DNA from: Syntrophomonadaceae bacterium
GTDB lineage: Bacteria; Bacillota; Dethiobacteria; DTU022; UBA8154
Reading direction: 5' to 3'
Length of the DNA: 11,989 bases
NCBI GenBank assembly: GCA_007122565.1
Contig: SKTJ01000056.1
Coordinates: 1 to 11,989, forward strand
Part shown: one piece after another, positions 1-7,729 of the stretch
Position numbering within the stretch: position 1 is the stretch's first letter
Layout: the number at the start of each line of letters is the position of its first letter
The notes under the pieces: model-generated
What the model was told of the DNA's origin: nothing
Seen by the model: only the letters and a program-made list of their open reading frames with translations
Databases searched by the model: none
Position numbers and translations under genes: made by a program

Positions 1-59
1 AAGCATCTGTTGGCTCGTTTTGTTTATTTGCATATATTTAAAGGAGGCTAGGAAAGAAT

Positions 60-2024
60 ATGGCAGAAAAAAAGAAAGATCGTAACCGTACTGTTGACCC
101 CGCCGCCCTGGAAGTATTGGCCAAAACCGAGGGTAACGGGGTAGAGTCGTGTTTCGACCGCTACCTGAACATGCAGCCCCAGTGTAATTATGGGAATACG
201 GGGATCTGCTGTACTATCTGTATCCAGGGTCCCTGCCGCATTACCAAGAAAGCATCCAAGGGGATCTGCGGTGCCACCGGGTACACCATTGTAGCCCGTA
301 ACCTGGTGCGCCATGTATTGGGGGGCACCTCTGCTCACTCAGACCACGGTCTGCATACCACCCTGGTGCTAAAGGAGATAGCTGATGGTCATGAAGGTGA
401 CTACGGCATTACCGACAGCGCAAAGCTGAAGGCAGTGGCCGAGCGCATGGATATTGCCACGGAGGGACGCTCCGACAAGGAAGTATTAAAAGACCTGGTG
501 GACCTGGCCCTGCAGGAATTCAGCCGCATTGACGGCCAGGAAAGTCTCTGGATTGAAAAAACAGTGGTGCCAGAACGCCTGGAGAAGTTTAAGGATTGCA
601 ACATCATGCCTTACAGCGTCCACCGCACCATTGCCGAATCCATGGCCCAGACCCACATGGGAATGGACGCGGATCCGGTTAACCTCGTTTTTCAGGCATT
701 AAAAGCAGCCCTCTGCGATTATCTGGGGATGCATATTGCCACGGACCTTTCCGATATTCTGTTCGGCACGCCCACTCCGGTGGTCAGCGAAGCGAACATG
801 GGTGTCCTTGAAGAAAAAATGGTTAATATCGCCCTGCACGGACATAACCCTGTTTTGAGCGAAATGGTTGTGAAAGCGGCCCGCTCCATGACCGATGAAG
901 CAAAGGCAGCCGGCGCCGAAGGGATCAAGTGCATGGGAATCTGCTGTACCGGTAACGAGGTGCTGATGCGCCAGGGCGTCCCCGTCCTTACCAACTTCTC
1001 ATCTCAGGAACTGGCGATCATGACCGGTGCTGTGGATGCCATGGTGGTGGACATTCAGTGTATCATGCCCGGTATTCAGGCCGTCTCTGAGTGTTACCAT
1101 ACGAAGATTATCACAACAATGCCCAGCGTAAAGATTCCGAGCTCTCACTACGTGGACTTCGACGAAGCCCATGCCATGGAGAAGGCACAGGATATCGTGC
1201 GCATCGCCATTGCAGCCTATAAGGAACGTAAACCGGAAAAAGTAAGCATTCCCCAGTTCAAAAATAAAGTGGTGGCCGGTTTCAGCTTAGAAGCCATCTC
1301 GGATCTTTTAAGCGCCATTAACCCGGACACCCCGATCAAGGTAATCACCGATGCCATTGATTCCGGTGAGCTTGCCGGAGTAGCCCTTTTTGCAGGTTGT
1401 AACAACCTTAAAGTAATCCATGATGACAGCCACTCCACCATTGCCAAAGAACTGGCCAAGAACAATGTTCTGCTCGTAGCCACCGGTTGTGCTGCCGGGA
1501 CATTTGCCAAGTTCGGCCTGATGAATGGTGATGCGGTTGAGCAGTATGCCGGCGACGGCCTGAAAGCCTTTATGAACCGCCTCAACGAGGCAAACAAAGA
1601 CAAGATGACGGAAAAACTGCCGCTGATTTTCCATATGGGATCCTGCGTGGACAATACCCGCTGCTACGACCTTGTAACAGAGTTGGCCAAACAGTGGAAT
1701 GTGGATACACCGAAGGTTCCCTTTGTTGCCAGTGCCCCTGAGGCCATGAGTGAAAAGGCTGTTTCCATCGGTAGCTGGTGCGTCACTTTGGGAATGCCCG
1801 TGCATGTGGGCGTTGTACCGCCCATCCCCGGCAGCCCCCTCGTTGACGGTATAGCCCTGCAAATCGCCCAGGACGTTTACGGCGGCTACTTTATGTGGGA
1901 AGAGGATCCGCAGGAAGCGGCAAAGAAACTGATGGCAGCCTTAAACGAGCGGACCTGGAAAATGAAGGTGCACAAAATGGCTCAGGAAAAATATGAGACA
2001 GATACCATTTCCGCCACCTGGTAA
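60..2024 (+). CDS. acsA: Ni-Fe carbon monoxide dehydrogenase catalytic subunit (CODH of the CODH/ACS complex)
   Basis: This cytoplasmic enzyme interconverts CO2 and CO, and in the CODH/ACS complex it supplies CO to AcsB. The protein has 654 residues, slightly shorter than the Moorella subunit. Seen in the sequence: D-cluster cysteines C42 and C50; B-cluster C51, C54, C59 and C70; a histidine track H93, H96, H99; and C-cluster ligands H262 (in HGHNP), C296 (GICCTGNE), C334 (DIQC), C447 (AGCNN), C477 (ATGCAAG) and C529 (MGSCVDN). The catalytic lysine is K566. These match the ligands known from CODH crystal structures. An AAGGAGG site at 41-47 lies 12 bases before the ATG. It is also called cooS. 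It is placed here as acsA because acsB follows after 34 bases. The B-cluster loop C59-C70 is three residues shorter than in the structurally known enzymes as I recall their numbering. Confidence 0.97.
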   Translation: MAEKKKDRNRTVDPAALEVLAKTEGNGVESCFDRYLNMQPQCNYGNTGICCTICIQGPCRITKKASKGICGATGYTIVARNLVRHVLGGTSAHSDHGLHTTLVLKEIADGHEGDYGITDSAKLKAVAERMDIATEGRSDKEVLKDLVDLALQEFSRIDGQESLWIEKTVVPERLEKFKDCNIMPYSVHRTIAESMAQTHMGMDADPVNLVFQALKAALCDYLGMHIATDLSDILFGTPTPVVSEANMGVLEEKMVNIALHGHNPVLSEMVVKAARSMTDEAKAAGAEGIKCMGICCTGNEVLMRQGVPVLTNFSSQELAIMTGAVDAMVVDIQCIMPGIQAVSECYHTKIITTMPSVKIPSSHYVDFDEAHAMEKAQDIVRIAIAAYKERKPEKVSIPQFKNKVVAGFSLEAISDLLSAINPDTPIKVITDAIDSGELAGVALFAGCNNLKVIHDDSHSTIAKELAKNNVLLVATGCAAGTFAKFGLMNGDAVEQYAGDGLKAFMNRLNEANKDKMTEKLPLIFHMGSCVDNTRCYDLVTELAKQWNVDTPKVPFVASAPEAMSEKAVSIGSWCVTLGMPVHVGVVPPIPGSPLVDGIALQIAQDVYGGYFMWEEDPQEAAKKLMAALNERTWKMKVHKMAQEKYETDTISATW

Positions 2025-2058
2025 GAACTTTATTTGGTATAAAAGGAGGTAAGAGTGA

Positions 2059-4263
2059 ATGTCAACAGTAGGAAAAGAATGGGAAAAGTCCTTTGAAGAG
2101 ATATACGAAGGGGCAATAGACGAAGCTAATCCCCCCAAAGCGTTGTTTCAGAAAGTGTATGACGGGGCGATTATCGCCACGAGCTATGCGGAAATATTAT
2201 TAAGCCAGGCGATCCGCCGTTATGGTAAGGAACAACCGGTGGGCTATCCCGATACGGGGTATTACCTGCCCGTGATCATGTGCCTCAGTGGAGAAAAAGT
2301 TACCAAGTTAGGTGAACTGGTTCCCATTTTAAACCGCATGCGCAGCCAGATCAAGGAAGAACTGAACTTCTATAATGCGCGCCTCTGTGGTGAGTCCACG
2401 GCCTATGCCGCGGAAATTATCGAAGCACTGCGTTATATGAAAGGTGATAAACTGCACGTTGACCCCTGGACCGGTTTCCTTACCGACCCGGTGGTGCGCC
2501 GCTATGGTATCCTCCTTGTGGACTGGACCATCCCGGGCCAGGCCGTGATGGTGGGGAAAGCCAAGTCAACGGAAGCCCTCGCCAAGATCGTGAGCGATCT
2601 GCAGGGTAAAGGATTCATGATCTTCATGGCCTACGAAGTTGTTGACCAGGCCATCGAAGCCGGCCTCAAGCTGGGTATCGACTTTATTACCTTTACCATG
2701 GGTAACTTTACCCAGGTAATTCACGCTGTAAACTATGCCTTGCGCGCCGGACTTGCCTTTGGTGGTATTGCCCCCGGTCTGCGTGAAGAGCAGAGAGACT
2801 ACCAGCGCCGTCGCGTGCGGGCCTTTGTGCTCCATTTCGGCGAGCGGGACGAAGTTCAGATTGCAGCTCACTTTGCGGCAATCTTCCTCGGTTTCCCCGT
2901 GCTGGTTGACCATGAACTGCCCGAAGACGAGCAGATTCCCAACTGGTACATCGCCAATCCCGACTACGATACCCTCGTCCAGGTTGCCCTGGAAGTGCGG
3001 GGCATCAAGCTGAAGATTCTGGATATTCCCGTACCCTTTGCTGTGGCCCCCGCTTTTGAAGGGGAGGCGATCCGTAAGAAAGATATGTTCCTGGAATTCG
3101 GCGGTGGCCGTACTCCCTCCTTCGAGCTGGTTAAGATGGTTAATGAGGACGAGATTGAGGACGGTAAAGTTGAAGTAATCGGCCCCGATGTTGGCGATCT
3201 TGAGGAAGGTGCAGCCATCAGCGGCGGTATCTACGTGAAGATTTACGGACGTAAGATGCAGGAAGACTTTGAAGGCGTGCTGGAGCGCCGCATCCATGAC
3301 TTCGTAAATTACGGCGAGGGACTGTGGCATACGGGACAGCGCAACACCTGCTGGTACCGCGTGAGCAAAGACTGTCAGGCCAAAGGGTTTACGTTCCGTC
3401 ATTACGGAGATTTGCTTATTGCCAAGTACAAGGACGATTTTCCCGCTATTGTGGACCGGGTCCAGGTAACTATTTACACTGACCCGAAAGAAGTGGAGGC
3501 AAAACTGGAAGAGGCCCGGGAATCATACGCCAAGCGTGATGCCCGCCTCGCCGGCCTTACCGATGAGTCGGTGGAGGACTTCTACTCCTGCACCCTCTGC
3601 CAGTCCTTCGCTCCCAACCACGTTTGCGTGGTTACACCGGAGCGTCTGGGCCTCTGCGGCGCCGTAAGCTGGCTGGACGGTAAAGCCTCCAACGAGATTG
3701 ACCCCACCGGCCCCAACCAGCCGATCAAAAAGGTAGGTGTGATCGACGAGCAGAAGGGTATCTGGGAATCGGTCAACGAATTCGTCTATACAAACACCAA
3801 CCGTAGTATTGAGGAATGCTCCATGTATTCCTTCATCGACCGCCCCATGACCTCCTGCGGCTGTTTCGAGTGCATTATGGGAATTGTTCCCGAGGCCAAC
3901 GGTGTTATGATCACCTCACGTGAGCACGGCGGCATGACCCCCTGCGGTATGAACTTCTCCACGCTGGCCGGTACTGTGGGCGGCGGGATACAGACACCCG
4001 GCTTCATGGGTCTCGGACGGGGCTACGTGCTGAGCAAGAAGTTTATCAGTGCCGACGGTGGCCTGGCCCGTCTGGTCTGGCTTCCCAAGGAACTTAAAGA
4101 CTGGCTCGGTGACGACCTGCGTAAGAGTGCCGAGGAACAGGGACTGGGAGCCGATTTTGTGGATAAGATTGCCGATGAAACTGTTGGTACCTCTGCGGAG
4201 GAGATCCTTCCCTTCCTTGAGGAAAAAGGCCATCCCGCCCTCACCATGGATCCAATCATGTAA
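2059..4263 (+). CDS. acsB: Acetyl-CoA synthase, CODH/ACS alpha subunit
   Basis: AcsB joins a methyl group from the corrinoid protein, CO from CODH and CoA into acetyl-CoA at its Ni-Ni-[4Fe-4S] A-cluster. The protein has 734 residues, about the length of the Moorella enzyme (729). Seen: the [4Fe-4S] cysteines C511, C514, C523 and C533, then the C600-G601-C602 motif that holds the distal nickel. All are offset by five from the Moorella numbering I recall, so the A-cluster appears complete. The N-terminal domain that docks on CODH and forms the CO tunnel is present (about residues 1-310), unlike the shorter archaeal form. An AAAGGAGGT site at 2042-2050 lies 8 bases before the ATG. The gene is 34 bases after acsA and surely co-transcribed with it. 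Confidence 0.97.
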   Translation: MSTVGKEWEKSFEEIYEGAIDEANPPKALFQKVYDGAIIATSYAEILLSQAIRRYGKEQPVGYPDTGYYLPVIMCLSGEKVTKLGELVPILNRMRSQIKEELNFYNARLCGESTAYAAEIIEALRYMKGDKLHVDPWTGFLTDPVVRRYGILLVDWTIPGQAVMVGKAKSTEALAKIVSDLQGKGFMIFMAYEVVDQAIEAGLKLGIDFITFTMGNFTQVIHAVNYALRAGLAFGGIAPGLREEQRDYQRRRVRAFVLHFGERDEVQIAAHFAAIFLGFPVLVDHELPEDEQIPNWYIANPDYDTLVQVALEVRGIKLKILDIPVPFAVAPAFEGEAIRKKDMFLEFGGGRTPSFELVKMVNEDEIEDGKVEVIGPDVGDLEEGAAISGGIYVKIYGRKMQEDFEGVLERRIHDFVNYGEGLWHTGQRNTCWYRVSKDCQAKGFTFRHYGDLLIAKYKDDFPAIVDRVQVTIYTDPKEVEAKLEEARESYAKRDARLAGLTDESVEDFYSCTLCQSFAPNHVCVVTPERLGLCGAVSWLDGKASNEIDPTGPNQPIKKVGVIDEQKGIWESVNEFVYTNTNRSIEECSMYSFIDRPMTSCGCFECIMGIVPEANGVMITSREHGGMTPCGMNFSTLAGTVGGGIQTPGFMGLGRGYVLSKKFISADGGLARLVWLPKELKDWLGDDLRKSAEEQGLGADFVDKIADETVGTSAEEILPFLEEKGHPALTMDPIM

Positions 4264-4307
4264 ATATGGTTAATTTTGTCCCGGTAGGCGGAGCCTTAGG
4301 CGATGAT

Positions 4308-4317
4308 GCCCCGGGGC
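4308..4317 (+). other. GC-rich palindrome in the acsB-acsC gap
   Basis: GCCCCGGGGC is a perfect 10-base palindrome, 12 with the flanking T and A. A small stem AGGC/GCCT (4286-4289 with 4293-4296) and the overlapping GCCTTAGGC (4293-4301) precede it. No T-run follows, so it is not an intrinsic terminator. It might be an mRNA processing or stability element in the 93-base gap, but it could also be chance. Confidence 0.25.
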
Positions 4318-4356
4318 AATGTTTTGTGATTATAAAGAAAGAAAGGAGCAGAAATA

Positions 4357-5685
4357 ATGGGTTTAACAGGATTAGAGATTTTTAAGCATCTGCCAAAAAC
4401 TAACTGCAAGAAGTGTGAGTTCCCCACGTGTCTGGCTTTTGCCATGGCGCTGGCCAACGGGAAAGCTTCCCTGGATGCCTGTCCTGACGTTTCCGATGCA
4501 GCGAAGGAGGCCCTCTCTTCCGCTTCCGCACCACCGATTCGCCTCGTCAAAGTAGGAGCGGGTGATAACGTTGTGGAAATGGGGGATGAGACAGAAATAT
4601 TCCGTCATGATAAAAGGTTCAATCATCCCACGGCTGTAGCCATTGTTGTTAATGATACAGATGACGTTGCTGCCAAGTTGGAGACCATCAACGGCCTGGT
4701 CTTCGAACGTGTGGGCCAGCAGTTTACGGTGGAGATGGTAGCACTGGTCAACGCCTCCGGTGATGCGGGCAAATTTAAAGCAGCAGTGGATACGGCAGCG
4801 GCCAATACAGAGAAGAATCTTGTGCTGGTCAGTGAGGATGCTGCGGCCATGGAAGCTGCATTACCTGCAGTAGCAGCACGTAAGCCCCTTATCTATGCCG
4901 CTAATAAGGACAACTACGAGAAAATGACCGAACTGGCCAAAGGCAGCGGGTGTGCCCTGGCCGTCAAAGCAGATAACCTGGAAGAATTGGCTGCGCTGGT
5001 GGATAAGATTGTTGCCCTTGGCTACAAAGATTTGGTTCTTGATCCAGGTTCCCGCGCTACCAGTAAGGTTATTGCCGACATGACGCAAATTCGCCGCCTC
5101 GCCATACGCAAGAAGTTCCGCACTTTCGGCTATCCCACCATTGCTTTCACCACTAAAGAGGATGAGCAGGAAGAACTGCTTCAGGCCACCGCATTCCTTT
5201 CCAAGTATACCAGCGTCTTAGTTATGAAGACAGCGAAGAAAGAATTATTGGTACCTCTCTTAAGCTGGAGAGCAAACCTCTTTACAGACCCGCAGAAACC
5301 TGTTGCCGTGGAGCCCGGTCTGCATGTAATTGGCGATGCCACTGATAATTCGCCGGTTTACTGCACCACAAACTTCTCACTTACCTACTACCTGGTGGAG
5401 GGTGAAGTGGATTCCACCCGTATTCCCAGTTATATCCTTTCAGTGGATACGGGCGGCATCTCTGTGCTCACCGCCTATGCAGATAACAAGTATACAGCAG
5501 AGACAATCACCAAGGCAATGAAGGCTTGTGGTTTGGATGATAAGGTCAAACATCGTAAGATTGTTATCCCTGGTGCGGTTGCGGTGCTAAAAGGCAAGCT
5601 TGAAGATGAATCGGGCTGGGAAGTTGTTGTGGGCCCGCGGGAGTCTTCCGGTATTCAGAAGTTTGCCAAGTCCCAGTTTGCCTAA
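4357..5685 (+). CDS. acsC: Corrinoid iron-sulfur protein large subunit (CFeSP gamma)
   Basis: This is the large subunit of the cobamide-carrying protein that takes the methyl group from AcsE and passes it to the AcsB A-cluster. The protein has 442 residues, close to Moorella AcsC. Seen: an N-terminal [4Fe-4S] domain with C17, C20, C25 and C42 in the usual spacing, a linker around residues 48-70, then a barrel-like middle domain and a C-terminal cobalamin-binding part. The latter holds the family stretch NSPVYCTTNFSLTYY (332-346) and conserved blocks around SVDTGG (362-367) and VVGPRES (424-430). The iron-sulfur cluster serves to re-reduce inactive Co(II). AAAGGAG at 4342-4348 lies 8 bases before the ATG. 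The 93-base gap after acsB is longer than the acsA-acsB gap and carries small GC-rich inverted repeats. Confidence 0.96.
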   Translation: MGLTGLEIFKHLPKTNCKKCEFPTCLAFAMALANGKASLDACPDVSDAAKEALSSASAPPIRLVKVGAGDNVVEMGDETEIFRHDKRFNHPTAVAIVVNDTDDVAAKLETINGLVFERVGQQFTVEMVALVNASGDAGKFKAAVDTAAANTEKNLVLVSEDAAAMEAALPAVAARKPLIYAANKDNYEKMTELAKGSGCALAVKADNLEELAALVDKIVALGYKDLVLDPGSRATSKVIADMTQIRRLAIRKKFRTFGYPTIAFTTKEDEQEELLQATAFLSKYTSVLVMKTAKKELLVPLLSWRANLFTDPQKPVAVEPGLHVIGDATDNSPVYCTTNFSLTYYLVEGEVDSTRIPSYILSVDTGGISVLTAYADNKYTAETITKAMKACGLDDKVKHRKIVIPGAVAVLKGKLEDESGWEVVVGPRESSGIQKFAKSQFA

Positions 5686-5740
5686 GATGTTGATCTGCTA
5701 CCCTATGATCGATAATAAATGAGCAGAAAGGAGAAAAGCA

Positions 5741-6718
5741 ATGGCAGTGGAGATTAATAAAGAAAAATATAGAAGCCAAGTGCGGGAAGTTGTACTGGGT
5801 GCTACCAGTGCAGAAGGAGGAACCCGTTCGCACACGGTTAAAGTTGGAGGCGAAGCCGCCCTTCCTTTCCTTCACTTCGAGGGAGCAATTCCGAACAGGC
5901 CCGTGATCGCCATGGAGGTATGGGACATTGTCCCCGAAGAATGGCCGGCCAACCTGAAGGACCCTTTTGCCGATGTGATCAGTGACCCTGCAGCCTGGGC
6001 AAAGAAGTGTGTGGAAGAATATGGCGCCGATATGATCGCACTACGCCTGAAGAGTGCTGATCCTGATGGTAAGGACGCCGGAGCGGAAGAGTGTATCGCC
6101 AACCTTAAAAAAGTGTTGGCAGCAGTGGGTGTACCCTTAATCATCTATGGTTGTGGTAAAACGGAAAAAGATAATACCATTATGGGACCGCTTGCGGAAG
6201 CCGCAGAAGGTGAGAACCTCCTGCTGGGCGTCGCTGAACAGGAGAACTTTAAATCTGTGGCCAGTGCCGCCATGGCGTATAAGCATTCTGTGATTGCCCA
6301 GTCCCCCATTGATATTAACATTGCCAAGCAGCTTAACATTTTGATTTCGGAAATGAGCACACCCCTATTGGACCGTATCGTTATCGACCCTACCATCGCG
6401 GCCCTTGGCTATGGCATTGAATACAGCTATTCCATCATGGAGCGGGCCCGTTATGGCGCGCTTAACGGTGACCGTATGCTTGCCATGCCCATGATCGGCA
6501 ATGTTGGCAATGAGGTATGGACCAAGAAAGAAGCGAATATTTCCGCCAGTGAGCAGCCAAGTTGGGGCGAGCAAGCAGAGCGTTCCATGGCATGGGAAGC
6601 TACAACAGCCATGGCCCTGGTGCAGGCGGGAATGGATATCCTGGTAATGCGTCACCCGCAGGCCGTAGCGCTTGTTAAAAATGCCATCGATGAGTTAATG
6701 CAGGATAACAGCTACTAA
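5741..6718 (+). CDS. acsD: Corrinoid iron-sulfur protein small subunit (CFeSP delta)
   Basis: This is the small, TIM-barrel subunit of the corrinoid iron-sulfur protein. It pairs with AcsC to cradle the cobamide at their interface and forms part of the docking surface for the methyltransferase. The protein has 325 residues, about the same as the Moorella subunit. Seen: the family blocks LPFLHFEG (41-48), IAMEVWD (56-62), YGCGKTEKDN (136-145) and IDPTIAALGYGIEYSYS (215-231), with no cysteine cluster motif, as expected for this subunit. AAAGGAG at 5727-5733 lies 7 bases before the ATG. It is 55 bases after acsC and 71 bases before acsE. A weak terminator-like inverted repeat overlaps its stop codon. 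Confidence 0.95.
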   Translation: MAVEINKEKYRSQVREVVLGATSAEGGTRSHTVKVGGEAALPFLHFEGAIPNRPVIAMEVWDIVPEEWPANLKDPFADVISDPAAWAKKCVEEYGADMIALRLKSADPDGKDAGAEECIANLKKVLAAVGVPLIIYGCGKTEKDNTIMGPLAEAAEGENLLLGVAEQENFKSVASAAMAYKHSVIAQSPIDINIAKQLNILISEMSTPLLDRIVIDPTIAALGYGIEYSYSIMERARYGALNGDRMLAMPMIGNVGNEVWTKKEANISASEQPSWGEQAERSMAWEATTAMALVQAGMDILVMRHPQAVALVKNAIDELMQDNSY

Positions 6719-6734
6719 TAGGGCGGCTGTTTTT
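6707..6734 (+). terminator. Weak terminator-like inverted repeat overlapping the acsD stop
   Basis: AACAGC (6707-6712) pairs with GCTGTT (6726-6731) around a 13-base loop that contains the acsD stop codon. The right arm runs into a T tract (6730-6734, then ATT). The stem is short and the loop long, so any termination would be partial. It might lower the acsE level relative to acsD. Confidence 0.3.
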
Positions 6735-6789
6735 ATTCAATGGCCCAAATTATTAACGAACACATTAGTATTGAGGAGGGATTTAGAAC

Positions 6790-7584
6790 ATGATCATTAT
6801 CGGCGAAAGGATCAACGGTATGTTCCGCGACATTGCCCAGGCAATTCGCGAGAAAGATCCAAAGCCTGTGCAAGAGTGGGCCCGCAAGCAGGAAGCCATG
6901 GGTGCCGGATATCTGGACTTGAACGTGGGGCCGGCTGTGGCAGATCGGGTATCCGCACTGAAGTGGCTTGTGGAGGTAACGCAGGAAGTGAGTAAATTAC
7001 CGCTATGCCTCGATTCTACCGACTATGATGCAATTGAGGCCGGCTTGGAAGTATGTAAAAACCCGGCTATGATTAACTCTGTGCCGGCTGTGCAGGAGAA
7101 AATGGACCGGGTCTTTGCCATGGCTGCCAAGTACGATGCTGAGGTTATCGGCCTGGCCATGAGTGAAGAGGGTATACCCAAGGATGCGGAAAGCCGTGTG
7201 GCCCTGGCCATGGAACTGGTGGCAAACTGTGATGCCCATGGTATATCTATCGACAAGCTTTACATCGACCCCCTGGCCCTGCCTGCCAACGTAGGCCAGG
7301 ATCATGGTCCCGAGGTTTTTGAAACACTGCGGCAGATCAAGTTACTCTCGGATCCCCCACCGAAAACAACCGTAGGACTCAGCAATATTTCCCAGGGCAC
7401 GAAAAACCGTGAGTTGCTTAACCGCATCTTCGCCGTAATGGCCATGGCCAACGGGCTGGATTCAGCTATCTGTGATGCCTGTGACGAAGAGCTGGTAGCA
7501 GCTGTTGCAACGGGACGTATTTTACTGAACCAGGATATATACTGTGACTCCTACGTAAATGTTTTCAAGTCCCAAAATCAGTAA
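6790..7584 (+). CDS. acsE: 5-methyltetrahydrofolate:corrinoid iron-sulfur protein Co-methyltransferase
   Basis: AcsE transfers the methyl group of methyl-tetrahydrofolate to Co(I) of the corrinoid iron-sulfur protein AcsCD, linking the methyl branch to acetyl-CoA synthesis. The protein has 264 residues and a pterin-binding TIM-barrel fold. Seen: the start IGERING, the DLNVGPA block (43-49), and the folate-site residues known from the Moorella enzyme at the same positions: D75 (CLDSTD), N96 (INSVP), D160, N199 (GLSN) and R207 (KNR). N199 is the residue proposed to help activate the methyl-N5 bond. GAGGAGGG at 6773-6780 lies 9 bases before the ATG. The gene closes the acsA-E run. The next gene lies 145 bases on, across a structured gap. 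Confidence 0.97.
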   Translation: MIIIGERINGMFRDIAQAIREKDPKPVQEWARKQEAMGAGYLDLNVGPAVADRVSALKWLVEVTQEVSKLPLCLDSTDYDAIEAGLEVCKNPAMINSVPAVQEKMDRVFAMAAKYDAEVIGLAMSEEGIPKDAESRVALAMELVANCDAHGISIDKLYIDPLALPANVGQDHGPEVFETLRQIKLLSDPPPKTTVGLSNISQGTKNRELLNRIFAVMAMANGLDSAICDACDEELVAAVATGRILLNQDIYCDSYVNVFKSQNQ

Positions 7585-7592
7585 TAAGACCA

Positions 7593-7646
7593 GGCGGTTG
7601 GGGTCGGGTGAACCCTTTCCCCGGCCCCTTCCCTTTCGTTACCGCC
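7593..7646 (+). terminator. Terminator- or attenuator-like nested hairpin after acsE
   Basis: The inner stem has nine pairs, GGGGTCGGG (7600-7608) with CCCGGCCCC (7620-7628), one of them a T-G wobble, around an 11-base loop. The imperfect T-rich run TTCCCTTTCGTT follows (7629-7640). An outer 6-bp stem GGCGGT/ACCGCC (7593-7598 with 7641-7646) can enclose both. It lies just past the acsE stop and could stop or slow part of the transcription, or shield the upstream mRNA from decay. The lack of a clean U-tract makes full termination uncertain. Confidence 0.45.
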
Positions 7647-7651
7647 GGGTT

Positions 7652-7660
7652 TGCTATACT
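7652..7660 (+). promoter_or_regulatory. Possible extended -10 promoter for metVF
   Basis: TGCTATACT matches an extended -10 element (TGn plus a TATAAT-like hexamer with one mismatch). It lies right after the hairpin that follows acsE and about 70 bases before metV. No good -35 hexamer is visible at 16-18 bases upstream, which extended -10 promoters can tolerate. It is weak evidence from motif and position only. Confidence 0.35.
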
Positions 7661-7674
7661 GACTCCTGAGCAGT
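7658..7674 (+). other. Small inverted repeat downstream of the possible metVF promoter
   Basis: ACTG (7658-7661) pairs with CAGT (7671-7674), and CTC (7663-7665) with GAG (7668-7670), with a single bulged A. The 2-base loop means the inner pairs would have to open. It could be an operator-like dyad or simple RNA structure. The function is unknown. Confidence 0.25.
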
Positions 7675-7694
7675 AGTTATAGGGATTTTATCCC

Positions 7695-7708
7695 CCGGAT
7701 TTATCCGG
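7695..7708 (+). other. Hairpin just upstream of the metV ribosome binding site
   Basis: CCGGA (7695-7699) pairs with TCCGG (7704-7708) around the loop TTTA, ending 6 bases before the GGAAGGTG site of metV. It may influence metV translation or mRNA stability. No known riboswitch class is recognised in this leader. Confidence 0.35.
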
Positions 7709-7729
7709 AAAAAGGGAAGGTGAGAAAAG

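Noticed and set aside
10..38. TTGGCT and TATATT, 17 bases apart, upstream of acsA as a promoter
   Set aside because: The predicted start of transcription would fall in or next to the acsA ribosome binding site at 41-47, leaving no usable leader. The real promoter is more likely outside the window.
4266..4385. A 39-codon reading frame starting three bases after the acsB stop and running out of frame into acsC
   Set aside because: It has no ribosome binding site, shows no recognisable motif and overlaps the acsC start. It is probably chance.
7585..7729. A cobalamin or tetrahydrofolate riboswitch before metV, suggested by the pathway
   Set aside because: No B12-box-like conserved sequence or THF-riboswitch core is visible, only simple hairpins.
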